NCBI GenBank assembly: GCA_964398055.1
Contig: CAYNLK010000040.1
Location: forward strand, 1 to 56,346
Source of the DNA: CAYNLK01 sp964398055
GTDB taxonomy: Bacteria; Chloroflexota; Anaerolineae; 4572-78; J111
Direction of reading: 5' to 3'
Length of the DNA stretch: 56,346 nucleotides
Shown here: piece by piece, positions 30,677 to 40,117 of the stretch
How the letters are laid out: each line of letters begins with the position of its first letter
Position numbering within the stretch: position 1 is the stretch's first letter
The notes under the pieces: generated by a model
What the model was told of the DNA's origin: nothing
What the model saw: the letters and a program-made list of their open reading frames with translations, nothing else
The model's database searches: none
Program-made: the position numbers and the translations under genes

Positions 30677-31810
30677 ATGCGGATTGCCTTTTTTACTGAA
30701 ACCTTTCTACCCAAGGTTGACGGTATCGTCAATACGTTGTGCCATCTCCTGGATCACCTGGCCCGGCGGGGTCACCACAGCCTGTTATTTGCCCCGGCCG
30801 GCGGCCCGCGGCGTTATGCCAAGACCCCGGTAATTGGGTTGACGGGCTATTCCTTTCCCCTCTATCCCGAACTTAAACTGGTTCCGCCTTTTGTTGATGT
30901 GCTCAAGTTCCTGACTGCCTTTAGGCCAGACCTTATCCATGTAGTTAACCCGTTCTCTTTGGGCTTGTCCGGTTTACGCTACGCCCGGCAGTTGGGCATT
31001 CCGGTGGTGGCCTCGTACCATACCGATATTCCCGGTTTTGTCAGGCGCTGGGGCTTCGAGATGTTGGTTGAGCCGTTTCGAACTTACCTGCGCTGGTTGC
31101 ACAATCAAGCTGACCTGACGTTGTCGCCTTCTCGAGCCACCCAGGTTGAACTGGAAACGCACAAATTTCAACGGATCAAAGTTTGGACGCGCGGGGTTGA
31201 CACCCTGCAATTTCATCCGGGCCACCGCACCGAAGCGTGGCGCCATCGTCTCACCGGGGGCCAGCCGGATGCCCCGTTGTTACTTTACGTCGGACGCCTG
31301 TCCCCGGAGAAACGGGTGGATTGGCTACGACCGGTGTTGGAGGCCCATCCTTCGACCCGACTGGCTATTGTGGGTGACGGTCCGGCCCGGTCTGACCTGG
31401 AGCGATGCTTTGAGGGCGCGGCCGCAGTCTTTACCGGTTATTTGACCGGTCGTGATCTATCCGGCGCTTATGCCGCCGCCGACATTTTTGTATTCCCGGC
31501 CGCTAATGAAACGTTTGGAAACGTTGTGCTGGAAGCCATGGCCTCTCATTTGCCGGTGGTCGTGGCAGGGACCGGCGGTCCGCTAGATTTTGTGGTTCAC
31601 GGCGAAACCGGCCTTCTCTTCGATCCGAATAGTCAGAGATCATTGATCGAGGCTATCGGCGTCCTACTCGATGACCCGTTCCTGGCCGGCCGCCTGGCCA
31701 GGAACGCCCGGATTGAAGCCGAAGCTCGCAGTTGGAGCCATGAAATGGATTTGCTGCTGGAGAACTACGCCGCCCTCCTACCGGCGAACCGGATGAAACA
31801 GGCGGCGTAG
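30677..31810 (+). CDS. Glycosyltransferase family 4, SqdX-like glycolipid synthase
   Basis: 377 residues, GT-B fold. The start MRIAFFTETFLPKVDGIVNT, followed by YPELKLVPP, DLIHVVNPFSLGLSGL and VVASYHTDIPGF, closely follows sulfoquinovosyl-diacylglycerol synthase SqdX and related Pi-starvation glycolipid synthases. The donor site includes YVGRLSPEKRVDWL and FPAANETFGNVVLEAMA (E-x7-E). ATG 30677 follows GGAGG; the frame opens at 30656. The donor could be UDP-sulfoquinovose, UDP-glucuronate or another sugar nucleotide; no sqdB is seen here. It is the last gene of the Pho-boxed operon, consistent with replacing phospholipids by glycolipids. Confidence 0.75.
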   Translation: MRIAFFTETFLPKVDGIVNTLCHLLDHLARRGHHSLLFAPAGGPRRYAKTPVIGLTGYSFPLYPELKLVPPFVDVLKFLTAFRPDLIHVVNPFSLGLSGLRYARQLGIPVVASYHTDIPGFVRRWGFEMLVEPFRTYLRWLHNQADLTLSPSRATQVELETHKFQRIKVWTRGVDTLQFHPGHRTEAWRHRLTGGQPDAPLLLYVGRLSPEKRVDWLRPVLEAHPSTRLAIVGDGPARSDLERCFEGAAAVFTGYLTGRDLSGAYAAADIFVFPAANETFGNVVLEAMASHLPVVVAGTGGPLDFVVHGETGLLFDPNSQRSLIEAIGVLLDDPFLAGRLARNARIEAEARSWSHEMDLLLENYAALLPANRMKQAA

Positions 31811-31816
31811 CTAAAA

Positions 31817-31844
31817 TTTAAGACATTGTAAAAGAATGGTTAAA
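31817..31844 (+). promoter_or_regulatory. Weak Pho-type box triplet
   Basis: TTTAA 31817, GTAAA 31828 and GTTAA 31839 at exact 11-bp steps, just upstream of a strong ribosome binding site and a 29-codon open frame. Confidence 0.35.
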
Positions 31845-31864
31845 CCTGGAAGGGGGGATGAACT

Positions 31865-31954
31865 ATGATTTTTTACAATATCGGCCGTAGTCATTCTGGA
31901 TTTGCATTTGTCCAAGATTTTCGGGGTAGAGTTATTGCGTCAGATTCGGTGTGA
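31865..31954 (+). CDS. Possible 29-residue small protein
   Basis: A short open frame (begins MIFYNIGRSH, ends IASDSV) preceded by GGAAGGGGGG at a usable spacing and by three TTAA-type boxes in 11-bp phase. There is no known family. It could be a Pho-induced small protein or a chance frame. The lack of comparative data keeps confidence low. Confidence 0.3.
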   Translation: MIFYNIGRSHSGFAFVQDFRGRVIASDSV

Positions 31955-31978
31955 TGAACGTTTACAAAACACCCGTGT

Positions 31979-33725
31979 TTAAATCAGTTGCGCCCTCTTC
32001 TGAGTTTCCGACTGCGGTATCAATTTCGCTTGCCGGTATACTAGATCGGCTTCGGCCACTATTTTGGCCATGCGCTTGGCAAAATAGTACACCCGCTTGA
32101 GATACTCAATAATCTCCGACTCAATCCGAAACGTGGCCAGCCGATTGGGTTCGGCTGCGATTAGCCGCTGGGTCAGATGATTCTCGGCGGCCAGGGCCAG
32201 TTGGTTGATCTCCAATTTAGCCGCCATCACCGCTTCGGCCAGATCTTGGTCAGAATCAACCAGAGCTTTGACCGCGCCCTCCACCGCCCAGCAGACCTTG
32301 TGGTGTAGTTCAGCCAGAACGGCCTGAGTAGCCTGACTCATTTGAACGTTCTGGTTCAATCTGGCGCTGCCGGCTTCAACCAGATTTGTCTCGACCATAT
32401 CGCCGATACTTTCAAGGTTGTTGGCTACGGCCATGTAGTCAGACAATTGTCTGGAATATTGGCCGGTAAGATGCTGCTGAGACAGACGCCCCAGATGGGT
32501 CAAAATAGCGCCGTGCAATGTATCCACGTCATCGTCCATCCGGGCCAGGGTTTCAAGTTCCTCTTCGCTGCCGTGAATCACGGTTGGTAAGGCCTGGCGC
32601 ACCATCTGCAGCGCCAGCCGGCCTTGCCGCCCCAGTTCCAATCGAACCCGGTCCAGGGCCAGTTCCGGCGTCTCCAAAAGATGGTCGTCCAGATACCGGG
32701 GTGCTATCGGCTGAGGGCCAAACTTGGGCCGTTCCGGAATGAGATATTCCATCAGCGCCACCAACGGTTTGATGAACCAGATAAAAATAAAGGTATTGGC
32801 CACGTTGAACACGGTATGGGCGTTGGCAATCTGGCGAGGCGTCTCAGCGGCCAGCCGGGCAAGCCCGCTTAACTCCGGCGCCGCCGGTGAGATCCAGCGA
32901 ACGAATACCGCCAACTGGTCGATAAAGCCGAACCAGATGATGACGCCGACCACTTTGAAAAGTACATGGGCCACAGCCGCCTGCACGGCCGCTCGCGGCC
33001 GGCCGATTGCGGCCAGCAAGGCGGTGATACAGGTGCCGATATTGGCCCCCAGGGCCAGGGCAATGCCGGCCTCAAGGGTGACAAAACCCTGGGCGGCCAG
33101 CACAATGATAATGCCCATCGTCGCCGAGGAACTCTGAATGACGGCGGTAAAGAGGGTGCCGATGACAATCCCCACCAGCGGATCTTCCAGGCTGCGCATC
33201 AGCTCGATGAACGGTTGGTAGCTCCGCAACGGCTGGGTTGAATCGCTCATCAATTGCATCCCAAAAAAAAATCAGCCCGAAACCCAGCAGCAACGTGCCG
33301 TACTGCTTTACCTTGCGCCGGCGGGCCAGAAATAACAGGCCAAAACCGGCCGTAATCAGGATCAGGGCGTATTGGGTAATCTTAAAGGCGATGATTTGGG
33401 CCGTCACCGTGGTCCCAATGTCGGCCCCCAAAATAATGCCGATAGATTGCGGCAACGTCAGCAGCCCGGCCGAAATAAAACCGACCACCAGGACCGTGGT
33501 CACCGACGAGGATTGGATGACCGCGGTAACAAACGCGCCGGTAAAGACCGCCTTGAACCGATTGGTGGTCAGCCGGGCCAGCAGCGTTTTCATCCTGCCG
33601 CCGGCTATACTTTTCAGGGCTTCGGTCATCTGGTCCAGGCCATATAAAAATAAGGCCAACCCCCCCAGCAGCCCCATTATAATCGAACCAACCGCAAAGG
33701 TATCAACTGTGTTGATCGTGTCCAT
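31979..33725 (-). pseudogene. Na/Pi cotransporter with PhoU domain, frameshifted
   Basis: The N-terminal part (from ATG 33725, 33725 to about 33263) has a Na/Pi cotransporter repeat GAFVTAVIQSSSVTTVLVVGFI. The C-terminal part, in another frame (31979 to about 33259), has the second repeat GTLFTAVIQSSSATMGIIIVLA, GANIGTCITALLAAIG and a PhoU-like helical tail. The frames change at nine consecutive T on the coding strand (33271-33263). With eight T the chain would read LIFFGMQLMSDS without a break. The intact product would be an about 580-residue low-affinity phosphate importer. The extra T may be a sequencing error, a true mutation or a slippage site. It is divergent from pstS2, with Pho-type boxes between. 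Confidence 0.85.
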
Positions 33726-33771
33726 AACGTTTAAGGCTATTCCAGAGAAACAATTCTGCCAGCGTCCGTAT

Positions 33772-33820
33772 GGCGTGGGGCGTATTCCGTATCAAAACTC
33801 TTACGCAGCACGAAACACGC
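33772..33820. repeat. Heptad-phased repeat pair
   Basis: GGCGTGG, GGCGTAT, TCCGTAT (33772-33792) and CTTACGC, AGCACGA, AACACGC (33800-33820) are roughly complementary halves around a short spacer, able to form a hairpin. They lie in the nptA-pstS2 divergent region. Confidence 0.6.
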
Positions 33821-33929
33821 CATACTTTTGGGAGATATAGACTCTGGAACACCCTAACCTCCTTTCCCAGGATAGATCACCAATGTTCCTCCGGCCATTG
33901 CGCCTATATCATTGTACCCAAAATCTTTT

Positions 33930-34004
33930 GTTAAAAAAATTTAACAGAATTTTAACAGTTTCTTAAAAATAAATTAACCGTTTCTTTAAATTAAGCAGTA
34001 TAAT
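33930..34004 (+). promoter_or_regulatory. Pho-type box array and promoter of pstS2
   Basis: Units at 33930, 33940, 33951, 33962 and 33973 (10, 11, 11, 11 bp) are followed by further TTAA motifs and a perfect -10 TATAAT (33999-34004). The boxes can also serve the divergent Na/Pi transporter gene. Confidence 0.65.
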
Positions 34005-34118
34005 TAACCGGTTTTTTTGTCTGTTTACCGGTCAAAGGTAATTTACATAAAACTGCGATGCAGACGGCAATATTCAAAATGGTTATCCAAATGATAGATT
34101 CAGAGGAGTAACGTTATT

Positions 34119-35012
34119 ATGCGCTACAGTCCATCCGCCTGTTTGCTGCTGCTATTGGTAGCGGTGGGGCTGGGGTTATCCGCCTGTCGAACCGGGGCGA
34201 CAATGGCTGATGGCGGCAGTATCCAACGAGCCATCCAAAACAAAGGTTCAGACACGCTGGTCAACCTGGCCCTGGCCTGGGCCGAAAAATACCGGGAAGT
34301 CGATCCCACGGTGTCGATTGCTGTGACCGGCGGCGGTTCCGGCACCGGTATCGCCGCACTCATCAACGGCACGGTTGATATTGCTAACGCTTCTCGCCAG
34401 ATGAAAGAGGACGAGATAACAGCCGCTCGCAAAAACAATGTCGAACCGGTCGAATTTGTCGTAGCCATTGACGCCCTGGCCGTCGTCGTTCACCCTGATA
34501 ATCCGGTTAGCCAACTGACTATTGACCAGCTGGCCGATATCTTTACCGGGCGAGTTGCCAACTGGCAGCAAGTCGGCGGCAACGATGCCCCCATTGTCAT
34601 CGTCTCCCGGGAAACCAACTCCGGCACGCACGTCTACTTTTTAGAGGAGGTCATCCGTAAAGGCGATCAGGAAAATAAGGATGTCTTCGCCCCCCAGACC
34701 CTGTTGATGCCTTCCTCGGTTGGCATCACCAGCGAAATCCGGCGCAACCCCAACGCCATTGGCTACGACGGCCTGGGCTACGTGACCGAGCACGAAAAGG
34801 TGATTGCCGTCGCCAAAGATAATCAATCCCCTTACGTTTTGCCGAGTGTTGAGACCGGCGCCGATGGCAGCTATCCCATTGCCCGAGACCTGTATATGTA
34901 TACGGCCGGTGAACCGGTGGGCATCATTGCCCAATACCTCAACTGGGTCAGAAGCCCGGCCGGCCAGGCAATTGTGACCGAATTGGGTTTTGTGCCCCGT
35001 GGGCAGGAGTAG
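34119..35012 (+). CDS. pstS: Phosphate-binding lipoprotein PstS, system 2
   Basis: 297 residues with a lipoprotein signal (lipobox LSAC, Cys23). It is a single binding domain: NKGSDTLVNLALAWAEKY, VTGGGSGTGIAALINGTVDIANASR and VSRETNSGTHVYFLEEV. These contact phosphate through Ser/Thr and an Asp in DIANASR. It is a different PstS subfamily from the tandem protein of system 1, so the two systems probably differ in affinity. It heads pstS-pstC-pstA-pstB-pstB-phoU, and pstC follows without a gap. Confidence 0.92.
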   Translation: MRYSPSACLLLLLVAVGLGLSACRTGATMADGGSIQRAIQNKGSDTLVNLALAWAEKYREVDPTVSIAVTGGGSGTGIAALINGTVDIANASRQMKEDEITAARKNNVEPVEFVVAIDALAVVVHPDNPVSQLTIDQLADIFTGRVANWQQVGGNDAPIVIVSRETNSGTHVYFLEEVIRKGDQENKDVFAPQTLLMPSSVGITSEIRRNPNAIGYDGLGYVTEHEKVIAVAKDNQSPYVLPSVETGADGSYPIARDLYMYTAGEPVGIIAQYLNWVRSPAGQAIVTELGFVPRGQE

Positions 35013-35984
35013 ATGAAAATGAGTACAACCCAAATAAGCAGTTCGGACAGGCTGGAAATCCCGGCGCAGACCCCTGCGACCACCAAACGACTGGCTACCA
35101 AATGGGGCGAGTTCTTGATCGAGGGCCTGATTCGCCTGGCCGGCGTGTCCACCATCTTCATCGTTGGTCTGATTTTTTTGTTCTTGCTGCGGGAAGGCGC
35201 GCCCACTTTTCTGGACATTCCGCTCCGGGAGCTTTTTGGCCACAGTCGCTGGTACCCCATCGAGAACATTTTTGGCCTGTTGCCGCTGCTGGTTGGTTCT
35301 ATGTTGGTAACGGTGGGCGCGGTTATCATTGCCGTGCCGTTGGGACTGACCACTGCCATTTACCTGGGCGAAATTGCCCCGCCGTGGCAGCGAGAAATCT
35401 TAAAACCGCTCATCGAGGTGCTGGCCGGGATCCCGTCGATTGTGCTGGGATTTCTGGGTTGGGTCGCTCTGGCTCCGCTGATCCAACGGCTGGGCGCGCC
35501 AACCGGATTGACCGCTTTCACCGGCGCTCTGATTTTGGCCTACATGGCCCTGCCCACCATCATCAGCATCTCCGAGGATGCGCTCTACGCTGTCCCGCGC
35601 GAGTATCGGGATGGGGCCCTGGCCATCGGCGCCACCCAGTGGCAAACCATCTGGCGGGTGGTGCTGCCGGCCGCCAGATCGGGGCTGGTCATTGCCGTGA
35701 TGCTGGGGGTTGGCCGGGCCATCGGCGAGACCATGGCCGTCATGATGGTCACCGGCAATGCGGCGAATATTCCGGCTTTCGGTCCCGGTATGTTCTTTGC
35801 CCCGGTCCGCACGATGACTGCCACCATTGCCGCTGAAATGGGCGAAGTGGCCCAGGGTACGCTACACTACAATGTTTTGTTTGGGATCGGAATTGTCCTG
35901 TTTGTGATCACTTTTGCCATTAATTGGGTGGCCGGTCGCCTGGTAAGCGGCCAGACGGCTCACCGCCGGAGGGGACAATTATGA
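35013..35984 (+). CDS. pstC: Phosphate ABC transporter permease PstC, system 2
   Basis: 323 residues with about six membrane helices. Motifs: PLGLTTAIYLGEIAPP, IEVLAGIPSIVLGFLGW, EDALYAVPREYRDGALAIGATQWQTIW and VGRAIGETMAVMMVTGNA. The start may be ATG 35013 or 35019 (CAGGAG lies at 35004-35009, better spaced for 35019). The stop overlaps the pstA2 start by ATGA. Confidence 0.93.
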   Translation: MKMSTTQISSSDRLEIPAQTPATTKRLATKWGEFLIEGLIRLAGVSTIFIVGLIFLFLLREGAPTFLDIPLRELFGHSRWYPIENIFGLLPLLVGSMLVTVGAVIIAVPLGLTTAIYLGEIAPPWQREILKPLIEVLAGIPSIVLGFLGWVALAPLIQRLGAPTGLTAFTGALILAYMALPTIISISEDALYAVPREYRDGALAIGATQWQTIWRVVLPAARSGLVIAVMLGVGRAIGETMAVMMVTGNAANIPAFGPGMFFAPVRTMTATIAAEMGEVAQGTLHYNVLFGIGIVLFVITFAINWVAGRLVSGQTAHRRRGQL

Positions 35985-36826
35985 AACGACAGCAAACCCA
36001 AAAAATTGCGGTGGGTATCATCACCGGCGTGGCGGCGTTGGTGGTCATCCCCATTGTGCTGGTCATCGTCTTTATCATCATTAACGGTTTGAGTAGCATC
36101 AGTTGGGAGTTTCTAACCCAGCCGCCCCGGAACGGGATGAAAGAGGGCGGCATTATGCCGGCCGTTCTGGGTACGGTCATCCTCACCTTTGGAACGGCCA
36201 TCGCCTCAATCCCGCTGTCCATCGGCGCGGCCATCTACCTGGCCGAGTATGCCAGCGACAACCGGCTGACCCGCTGGGTCCGGCTGGCCATTGTCAACCT
36301 GGCCGGGATCCCATCGATTGTGTACGGCCTGTTTGGCCTGGGCGCGTTTGTGCTCTTTTTGGGCTTTGGGACCTCAATTTTGGCCGGTTCGTTGACCCTG
36401 GGGATTATGACCATGCCGGTGGTCATTAGCACGGCCGAGGAGGCGATTCTGGCGGTGCCGCAGCAGTTCCGGGTGGTCAGCCTGAGCCTGGGCGCAACCC
36501 GCTGGCAAACAATTCGCCACCAGGTGCTGCCGCACGCCTTGCCCGGCATTATCACCGGGATCATCCTGGGGTTGAGCCGGGCCGCTGGCGAAACGGCCCC
36601 CATCTTGTTCACGGTGGCCGCGTTTTATCTGCCGGAGCTGCCGCAGTCCATTTTCGACCAGACGATGGCCCTGCCCTACCACCTCTATGTCATCTCTACC
36701 CAGGTACCGGGCATGCCGCTGGAAGTTCAGTACGGCACTGCCCTGGTCCTGTTGTTGATCGTGCTTTCCCTGACTCTGGTCGCCACCATCTTTCGTACTA
36801 ACATGCGCCGGCGGCGGGAGTGGTGA
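35981..36826 (+). CDS. pstA: Phosphate ABC transporter permease PstA, system 2
   Basis: 281 residues, the standard PstA length with no inserted binding domain. Motifs: GGIMPAVLGTVILTFGTAIASIPLSIGAAIYLAEYAS, NLAGIPSIVYGLFGLGAF, AEEAILAVPQQFRVVSLSLGATRWQTI and LSRAAGETAPILFT. ATG 35981 follows GGAGGGG and overlaps the pstC2 stop. It is the direct comparison that shows how much was added to PstA1. Confidence 0.93.
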   Translation: MKRQQTQKIAVGIITGVAALVVIPIVLVIVFIIINGLSSISWEFLTQPPRNGMKEGGIMPAVLGTVILTFGTAIASIPLSIGAAIYLAEYASDNRLTRWVRLAIVNLAGIPSIVYGLFGLGAFVLFLGFGTSILAGSLTLGIMTMPVVISTAEEAILAVPQQFRVVSLSLGATRWQTIRHQVLPHALPGIITGIILGLSRAAGETAPILFTVAAFYLPELPQSIFDQTMALPYHLYVISTQVPGMPLEVQYGTALVLLLIVLSLTLVATIFRTNMRRRREW

Positions 36827-36833
36827 GATTGGT

Positions 36834-36892
36834 TAGAGATTGGAGATTCCCGGCTAATAATCTCCCAATCTCTCAATCCCCCAATCTCCTGA
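36834..36892. repeat. 7/8-bp phased repeat forming a hairpin between pstA2 and pstB2a
   Basis: GAGATTG-type heptads on the left and CCCAATCT-type octamers on the right are complementary (AGAGATTGG.AGATT against AATCT.CCAATCTCT). The block fills the only real gap within the pst2 operon and would form a hairpin in the mRNA. Confidence 0.65.
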
Positions 36893-36924
36893 AGCTGAAT
36901 TTGTTTAAAATGAGGTCATCTGAG

Positions 36925-37683
36925 ATGCAACCTAAAATATCGATCCGGAATCTATTTTTTACCTATGCCGACGGTACAGAAGGATTGCGGAATATTTCGC
37001 TCGACATCTTTGATAACGAAATATTCGTGTTATTTGGCCCGGCTCGCAGCGGTAAGACAACCTTGCTGCGACTGCTCAACCGGTTGTCGGACCTGATCGA
37101 AAACAGCGGGTATCAGGGTAAAATTCTTTTCGAAGGTCAGGATATTTTTGAACGGGGGGTGAATGTGAGCGAGTTACGCCGCCGCATCAGTATGGTTTTT
37201 GCCATTCCCACTCCCCTGCCCGGCACGATCCGCGATAACCTGACTTATGGCTTGAAAATGGCCGGGATGCGTAACCTGACCGACCTGGAAGAGCGGGTCG
37301 AACGGTCACTTCAACAGGCCGCCCTCTGGCCTGAAGTCAAAGATCGGCTGGATGAGTCGGCTTTTGCGCTATCCGGCGGCCAGAAGCAGCGGCTCTGCCT
37401 GGCCCGCAGCCTGGCTCTGGAACCGGAAGTCGTTATCCTGGATAACCCAACCTCGGGATTAGATCCGCTGTCGACCGCTGCGGTTGAAGACTCACTTTAC
37501 GAATTGAAACAGCGTTACAGCATCATTATGGTCCCCCATAGCGTGCAGCAGGCCGCCCGGGTGGCCACTCGGGCCGCTTTTCTGCTTGGTGGCGAGTTGA
37601 TAGAGGTTGGCGAAGCCGGTCAAATCTTTACGAATCCAACCGATCAACGAACAGAGGATTACATTACGGGGCGGTTTGGCTAA
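36925..37683 (+). CDS. pstB: PstB-like ATPase with lost catalytic residues (PstB2a)
   Basis: 252 residues, full-length PstB fold, intact frame. Walker A is GPARSGKT (38-45). The Q-loop Gln is Ala93 (MVFAIPTPLP where PstB has MVFQKPNPFP). The signature LSGGQ (149-153) is intact. Walker B is VVILDNPTSGLDP, with Asn174 in place of the catalytic Glu. The switch His is kept (VPHSVQQAARV). It is therefore predicted to bind ATP weakly or without turnover at its own site while lending a good signature to a partner. The start ATG 36925 has TGAGGT upstream. The stop overlaps the next gene (TAATG), which suggests equimolar synthesis of the two ATPases. Confidence 0.9.
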   Translation: MQPKISIRNLFFTYADGTEGLRNISLDIFDNEIFVLFGPARSGKTTLLRLLNRLSDLIENSGYQGKILFEGQDIFERGVNVSELRRRISMVFAIPTPLPGTIRDNLTYGLKMAGMRNLTDLEERVERSLQQAALWPEVKDRLDESAFALSGGQKQRLCLARSLALEPEVVILDNPTSGLDPLSTAAVEDSLYELKQRYSIIMVPHSVQQAARVATRAAFLLGGELIEVGEAGQIFTNPTDQRTEDYITGRFG

Positions 37684-38438
37684 TGGAAAACAAACTTGAA
37701 GTCCAAAATTTCAACTTTTATTATGGCGACTTTCAGGCCCTGATTGACCTCAACTTGCCGATTAAGCAGAACCAGATCACCGCTTTGATTGGCCCTTCGG
37801 GCTGCGGCAAGACAACCTTTTTGCGTTCCATCAACCGCATGAACGACACAATCAACGGCAGCCGGGCCGAAGGTCAAATCCGCTTAGATGGCAAGAATAT
37901 TTACGACCCTGACGTAGATGTGGTAGAATTACGGCAACGGGTCGGTATGGTTTTTCAGCGCCCCAATCCCTTTCCCCAAAGTATTTACGACAACGTAGCC
38001 TTTGGCCCGCGGGTTTTGGGCCTGGCCAAAAACGGCCAGCTCGATCAGATGGTCAGGGAAAGCCTGGCCAATGCCGCTTTGTGGGATGAGGTCAAACATC
38101 GCCTGCACGATCCGGCGCTGAACCTGAATCCAGGCCAACAGCAGCGTTTGTGCATTGCCCGGACTATCGCCGTCAGGCCGGAAGTCATTTTGATGGACGA
38201 GCCTTGCTCGGCCCTGGATCCGGTGGCTACCCTGTATATCGAGGAGTTGATGCGACAATTGGCCCAGGATTACACCATTGTCATCGTTACTCACAATATG
38301 CAGCAGGCAGCCCGGGCGTCTGATTGGACCGGCTTCTTTTGGCTGGGGCGGCTGATTGAGTTCAATCGGACCGGCGAACTATTTAGTTCGCCTCATGAGG
38401 AGCTAACCGAGGCCTACATCACCGGCCGGCGGGGTTAA
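37683..38438 (+). CDS. pstB: PstB-like ATPase with degenerate signature motif (PstB2b)
   Basis: 251 residues. Walker A GPSGCGKTT (37-45), Q-loop MVFQRPNPFPQSI (Gln92), Walker B VILMDEPCSALDP (Glu173) and switch His (VTHNMQQAARASD) are all canonical. The signature, however, reads NLNPGQQQR (147-155) instead of SLSGGQQQR: Ser to Asn and Gly to Pro. This is the mirror image of the defects in PstB2a. In a heterodimer, its Walker motifs plus the PstB2a LSGGQ would form one competent ATP site, and the other site would be dead. Translation is coupled to PstB2a. Confidence 0.92.
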   Translation: MENKLEVQNFNFYYGDFQALIDLNLPIKQNQITALIGPSGCGKTTFLRSINRMNDTINGSRAEGQIRLDGKNIYDPDVDVVELRQRVGMVFQRPNPFPQSIYDNVAFGPRVLGLAKNGQLDQMVRESLANAALWDEVKHRLHDPALNLNPGQQQRLCIARTIAVRPEVILMDEPCSALDPVATLYIEELMRQLAQDYTIVIVTHNMQQAARASDWTGFFWLGRLIEFNRTGELFSSPHEELTEAYITGRRG

Positions 38439-38460
38439 AAACGAGGAGGAGATAATCATT

Positions 38461-39141
38461 ATGCGAGAACTCTTTCAACAAAAGCTAAACGAACTGCAGG
38501 ATGATATCCTGAAAATGGGCGGCATGGTCGAGGACGAATTGAATATCGCCCTGAAAGCGTTTGACACGCTGGATACCAACCTGGCCCAGCAAGTTTTTGC
38601 GGCCGATTCTGCCGTCAATGAGACGCGCTTCTTAATAGAAGAAAAATGCTTTGAGTTGATTGTCACCCAACAGCCGGCGGCTCGCGATTTGCGGGCGATT
38701 GTGGCGGTGATGAATATGATTGTCGATCTGGAACGGATGGGGGATCAGGCCAAAGGCATTGCCAAGATTGTACCGCATCTGATCGAGCATCCGAAACGGC
38801 CCCAGCCGCCTGAACTCAAACAAATGGGTGAGCTGGTTGGCAAGATGCTCAACGAGAGTATGACCGCCTACTCCCAAAAGGACATCGAACTGGCCCAGGC
38901 TGTGGCTAACCGAGATGATGAGGTGGATGCCCTCTATGCCCAGGTTTTTAACCAAATCATGGCCAGCATGGTCGAAGCTAAAAAACAGAAGAAGATTGAA
39001 GCCTCTTACGAGGTGCTGCGCGCCGGCCGGGAGCTAGAACGTTTTGGCGATTTGGCGACCAACGTGGCCGAACGGGTGATTTATATCGTCACCGGCAAGC
39101 TGCACGAGGTCAACATCGAGCCGGATGGGGTGGACGATTAG
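38461..39141 (+). CDS. phoU: PhoU-family phosphate regulator, system 2
   Basis: 226 residues, two PhoU repeats: NETRFLIEEKCFELIVTQQPAARDLRAIVAVMN, DIELAQAVANRDDEVDALYAQVFNQIM and ELERFGDLATNVAERVIYIVTG. ATG 38461 is preceded by GAGGAG. It is the last gene of the pst2 operon and the third phoU in the window. Confidence 0.93.
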   Translation: MRELFQQKLNELQDDILKMGGMVEDELNIALKAFDTLDTNLAQQVFAADSAVNETRFLIEEKCFELIVTQQPAARDLRAIVAVMNMIVDLERMGDQAKGIAKIVPHLIEHPKRPQPPELKQMGELVGKMLNESMTAYSQKDIELAQAVANRDDEVDALYAQVFNQIMASMVEAKKQKKIEASYEVLRAGRELERFGDLATNVAERVIYIVTGKLHEVNIEPDGVDD

Positions 39142-39236
39142 CAATGAACAATGAGTAATGAGCAATTAGGAATAAGAAATTAGGAATAGCCGAACAATCT
39201 CATCTAAAATTTGCTATTTGCCATTCGCCATTCGCC
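39141..39236. repeat. Two heptad-phased repeat runs
   Basis: Seven 7-mers of the type (G/A)NAAT(G/T)A at 39141-39189 begin at the last base of the phoU stop codon. Four more of the type ATT(T/C)GC(C/T) lie at 39209-39236. They lie between convergent phoU and the response regulator gene. Confidence 0.8.
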
Positions 39237-39264
39237 ACATTTGCCCTGTGGGTTCGCCATTCCC

Positions 39265-39957
<693 letters not shown>

Positions 39958-40024
39958 AGCTCTTCCGAATACCTTTGCTATTGGTGTGTTGGGCCAATTA
40001 TAACCGGCCAGAGAGTCAAGTCAA

Positions 40025-40073
40025 GCAGGTGGCAAGTGGCAGGTGACAGGTGGTAAGTTATGGGTAGCAGATG
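40025..40073. repeat. Heptad-phased repeat (GCAGGTG type)
   Basis: Seven 7-mers (GCAGGTG, GCAAGTG, ACAGGTG, GTAAGTT and others), the complement of the ACCTGCN heptads at 6106 and 12143. They lie between the kinase and regulator genes. Confidence 0.8.
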
Positions 40074-40117
40074 GCTAATTTGAAGGCAGGGTAGGGTCAC
40101 GGGTTTGAACATCAAGG

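Noticed and set aside
36925..37683. PstB2a as a decaying pseudogene
   Set aside because: The frame is full length, the signature motif is perfectly kept, the start is coupled to its neighbour, and its defects are complementary to those of PstB2b, which argues for selection.
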